44,107 bases of DNA, from positions 1 through 44,107 of the forward strand of contig MCFE01000699.1 in assembly GCA_002104905.1 (NCBI GenBank), in the 5' to 3' direction. The translations under genes and the position numbers were made by a program. Positions 41,529-44,107 of this stretch are shown here, piece by piece. The first letter of the stretch is position 1, and every line of letters starts with the position of its first letter. The DNA comes from Basidiobolus meristosporus CBS 931.73. Its lineage: Eukaryota > Basidiobolomycota > Basidiobolomycetes > Basidiobolales > Basidiobolaceae. The notes below the pieces were generated by a model. That model was not told the DNA's origin and did not search any database. It was given only the letters and a program-made list of their open reading frames with translations.

Positions 41529-42560
41529 ATGAACTCTATGCCATTACCACTCTCACATGGAGCCCCACAGTTTGATGGAAAGAATGTGGAGAGCTTCATA
41601 TTCAAATGGGAGAAGCTCTGCATGATGTGCAGCCTGTCTGAACAAGAAATGGCTGAAGACTTCCCCTACTACTGCACCGATGATATTACCACTAAGCTTC
41701 TCAGACAAGGAGACATTCTCACTGACTGGGCCTTAATGAAGACCTACCTACAGACCGAGTATGGTAGACCCCAGATATACTATGGAATTGAAGATCTCAG
41801 GCACTTTGGAAGAACTGGACTTTCCAAGCTACCACTTGAAGAGTTCATTCAACAGTATGAAGATATGGCCAAGCCACTCCTAGAGTCCCAGGCTATAACT
41901 GAGTTTACCATGACACTTTACCTTGCACAAGGGCTTCCCCAGGACTTGGCAAGGAAAGTTGACTTACATGCTGCCAAGGATGACAAGTCTGGCATTCCTT
42001 GCTTTGCAGAAATGAAACGTGTTCTCCTAGAGGCAAAGCAAACTTCTACCTTTATGAGACTCCTGACATCTAATCTGCCAGATCAGTCAACCAAGGAGCC
42101 AAGGAGTGCTGCTGCTGACAATCAGACCTACACTACCGACAGAATTGACCAACTTGCTGAACAGTTACAAAAGCTAGCCCTCAAGATTAATGGCTCAGCT
42201 GAGGTTCCTACTGAGGGACAAAGACCTTTGCCCAGGCACTGCATCTGGTGTGACTCTACTCAGCATGCCAGACGAGAATGCTCAGAGCTTAGTCAGCTAC
42301 TCAGAGAAGGAGCAGTACAGTTTGATGCTGATGGAATGCTTGCTGACAAGGAAGGAAGGAGGATTCCCACTAATTTCCAAAGAGGAGGGATGAGAGCCCT
42401 TTTCCAGAAATCTGACTCAGCAACCAGAAAGATTACTGTTGATGCCCCTATTGGGACCCATAAAGTGAGTCCAAGCAGCTCTGACAACAGACAATATGAA
42501 GTTGATGCCTTTGCTACCAAAAGACACCTCCCTGAAGAACCTGCCAAACCCATCCTTTGA
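41529..42560 (+). pseudogene. Gyp2-b gag and start of the pol spacer
   Basis: ATG at 41529; same protein as Gyp2-a, but with the Cys codon kept (HARRECSELSQ), so the knuckle is complete. A stop at 42558-42560 (TGA; Gyp2-a has AGA, Arg) interrupts the spacer before protease. It has none of the lesions of unit a. Confidence 0.9.
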
Positions 42561-44107
42561 AGACCACGATTTGAAGAACCTGAAGTTGTTATTGACAAGA
42601 GGCCTAGTATGCTGCCCACCCAAGATCCATTGCCTCACTTTCAGATGACCTCAAAGATAACAAGCTACTCAAGCCCTCAACTGATTACTGAGAAGCTGCT
42701 GAAGCAGAACCTCACTTTGTCGGTTGGAGAAATCATGAGTGTATCCCCATCTGTTAGGAAGACCTTTGATGAGCAGCTTAGAACAAGACGACAAGCTGTT
42801 GAACATATGGACACCCATATTATTCACACAAACCATGAAGACCACCAAAAAGATGACAACACTACTGAGTATAAGACCTTTTACTCAGTTGCAACTGCTG
42901 TGGTGAAAGGATATATATATGATGACCCTGTTGACTGCCATATTGACAGTGGCTCAGAGATTTGTGTTATGCCGCTAGACTTCTGGAAGACACTTAGAAG
43001 CAAGGAGCTACTGCCTGTTGATAGAGATATTGGATGGAACATGACTGATGCAAACTCAGGATCTAGTCCACTCTACGGTGTAGTGCACAAGTTCCCTATT
43101 GAGGTACAAGGAATCAAGGTCTGGCTTCCCCTCTTCATCTGCCAGAAGGCAAACTTTGACCTTCTGCTAGGTAGACCATGGGAAACCAGTACTAAGGCTA
43201 CAACTACCAACCATTCCGATGGGTCAGTATGGTACACCATACAAGGATCCAATCCAGGACTACAGTCAACCTTCTGTGGTGTAACACCCAACAATAAGAG
43301 GACACATACTGCTTGCCAGAAGACACATCTTGTTATGGAAGAAGATGAAGAGCCTGACAATATACACCCCAACATTTGGAGCTGCTCATTAGGTATACAG
43401 GAGCAAACAGCTATGGTTCGAACAAAATACAAGACAGTAGAACAGAAGATTAGACCATCACTTACACCTTTGACTGATGGATCCCGACCTGCTGATTACA
43501 TTAGACCACCAGAAGAAACACCAGATGATACACGACTTACACCTGAGAGACTTAAGCAACTTATCATTGGTGATGGAAACCTTACACCAGAGGAGATACT
43601 ATTATTTAAGGAGACCTTGAAAAGGCATGATAAGGTCTTCTCATATAATGACAAGGAGATGGGACTCTTAAAGACATCCGTTGAAAAACCCATCAAGATT
43701 CATACAGTGCCCCACACACCCTGGTCATTTAAGCCTTACCCACTGCCCAGAGGACTCCAAGCTGATGTGCATGACCTACTTAAGAAGAAGATAGAAGCTG
43801 GTATCCTAGAACCTTGCCATGGGCCCTATGCTAACAGATGGTTTGTAACCAAAAAGAAGAATGGAAAGCTCCGATTCATTCAAGACATGCAACCTGCAAA
43901 TGCTGTCACTATCAGAGATGCTGCTATACCTCCATCTATTGATGACTTTGCAGAAAGCTTTAGTGGCCACTCCATCTACTCAACATACGATCTCTACTCA
44001 GGATATGACCAGATTCCCCTTGATGAGACATCAAGAGATATGTTTGCACTACAGACACCATTTGGACTATTAAGGATGACAAGACTCAGCCAAGGGGCTA
44101 CAAACTC
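42561..44107 (+). CDS. Gyp2-b protease and reverse transcriptase, partial
   Basis: The same frame continues open to the window end: protease site CHIDSGSEICVM near 42950, FDLLLGRPWE near 43175, then RT text RFIQDMQPANAV near 43870 and YDLYSGYDQIPLDE near 43990. No stop seen by comparison with Gyp2-a; the Arg codon mutated there at 37428 is intact here. RNase H and integrase lie beyond the window. Confidence 0.85.

Larger units (their letters stand above)
41388..44107 (+). mobile_element. Gyp2-b: second internal region of the tandem, cut by window end
   Basis: About 99% like Gyp2-a by eye. It runs from the primer site through gag, protease and the start of RT. Confidence 0.93.

Noticed and set aside
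1-44107. Genome-wide RIP (repeat-induced point mutation) as the cause of decay
   Set aside because: Lesions are mixed (transversions, single-base indels, transitions in several contexts); a clear CpA-to-TpA excess is not visible by eye and would need a computed index.

Overview
This window is eukaryotic and, as far as I can read it, made entirely of transposable elements. I found no host gene, tRNA or rRNA gene. The composition is AT-rich. The element mix (Ty1/copia and Ty3/gypsy LTR retrotransposons, PIF/Harbinger-like and CMC/tnp2-like DNA transposons, solo LTRs, one foldback MITE) and the half-tRNA copia primer site match fungal initiator tRNA, so a TE-rich filamentous fungus is likely. 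A basidiomycete is my guess, but the species cannot be read from this sequence.

Layout. (1) 1-4248, minus strand: a copia family (here CopA) in tandem. A truncated LTR, a deleted internal region (RT/RNase H only), a shared LTR (2361-2709) and a second internal region (gag-PR-IN) run off the left edge. (2) 4249-5502: remnant U3 of a CMC-like DNA transposon (U), then copia scraps (5503-5683). (3) 5695-13744: a four-layer nest. An old minus-strand LTR of the Gyp2 family surrounds Harbinger-like element H1 (6291-13432). H1 contains a gypsy element with chromodomain (GypC, 6841-11296, TSD GGCTG). GypC contains a 1.16-kb solo LTR (8223-9380, TSD GATC). (4) 13745-28017: one U copy (U1) split by two full-length CopA elements. 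CopA-2 (14099-19995, TSD TTCTG) carries a second 1.24-kb solo LTR. CopA-3 (20951-26731, TSD GATGT) carries a 367-bp solo LTR and a 731-bp foldback MITE. (5) 28018-29729: a decayed plus-strand copia. (6) 29755-32420: U copy U2, with an internal tandem duplication. (7) 32421-34211: second Harbinger-like element H2 with an intact-looking transposase ORF, cut by Gyp2. (8) 34212-44107, plus strand: a young gypsy (Gyp2) in tandem, LTR-internal-LTR-internal, running off the right edge.

How the parts work together. Almost every coding region is broken. The open ones are the H2 transposase, GypC gag, CopA-2 gag-PR and long stretches of Gyp2 pol. The foldback MITE shares its terminal repeat with H1 and H2, so the H2-type transposase is its likely mobiliser. 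Target-site duplications and nesting give a relative insertion order. No new cellular system is evident. The most informative signals are the half-tRNA primer site overlapping a possible gag start codon, the two tandem arrays with shared LTRs, a sharply bounded copied patch (3954-4422 versus 19700-20169), and the Harbinger/MITE pair.
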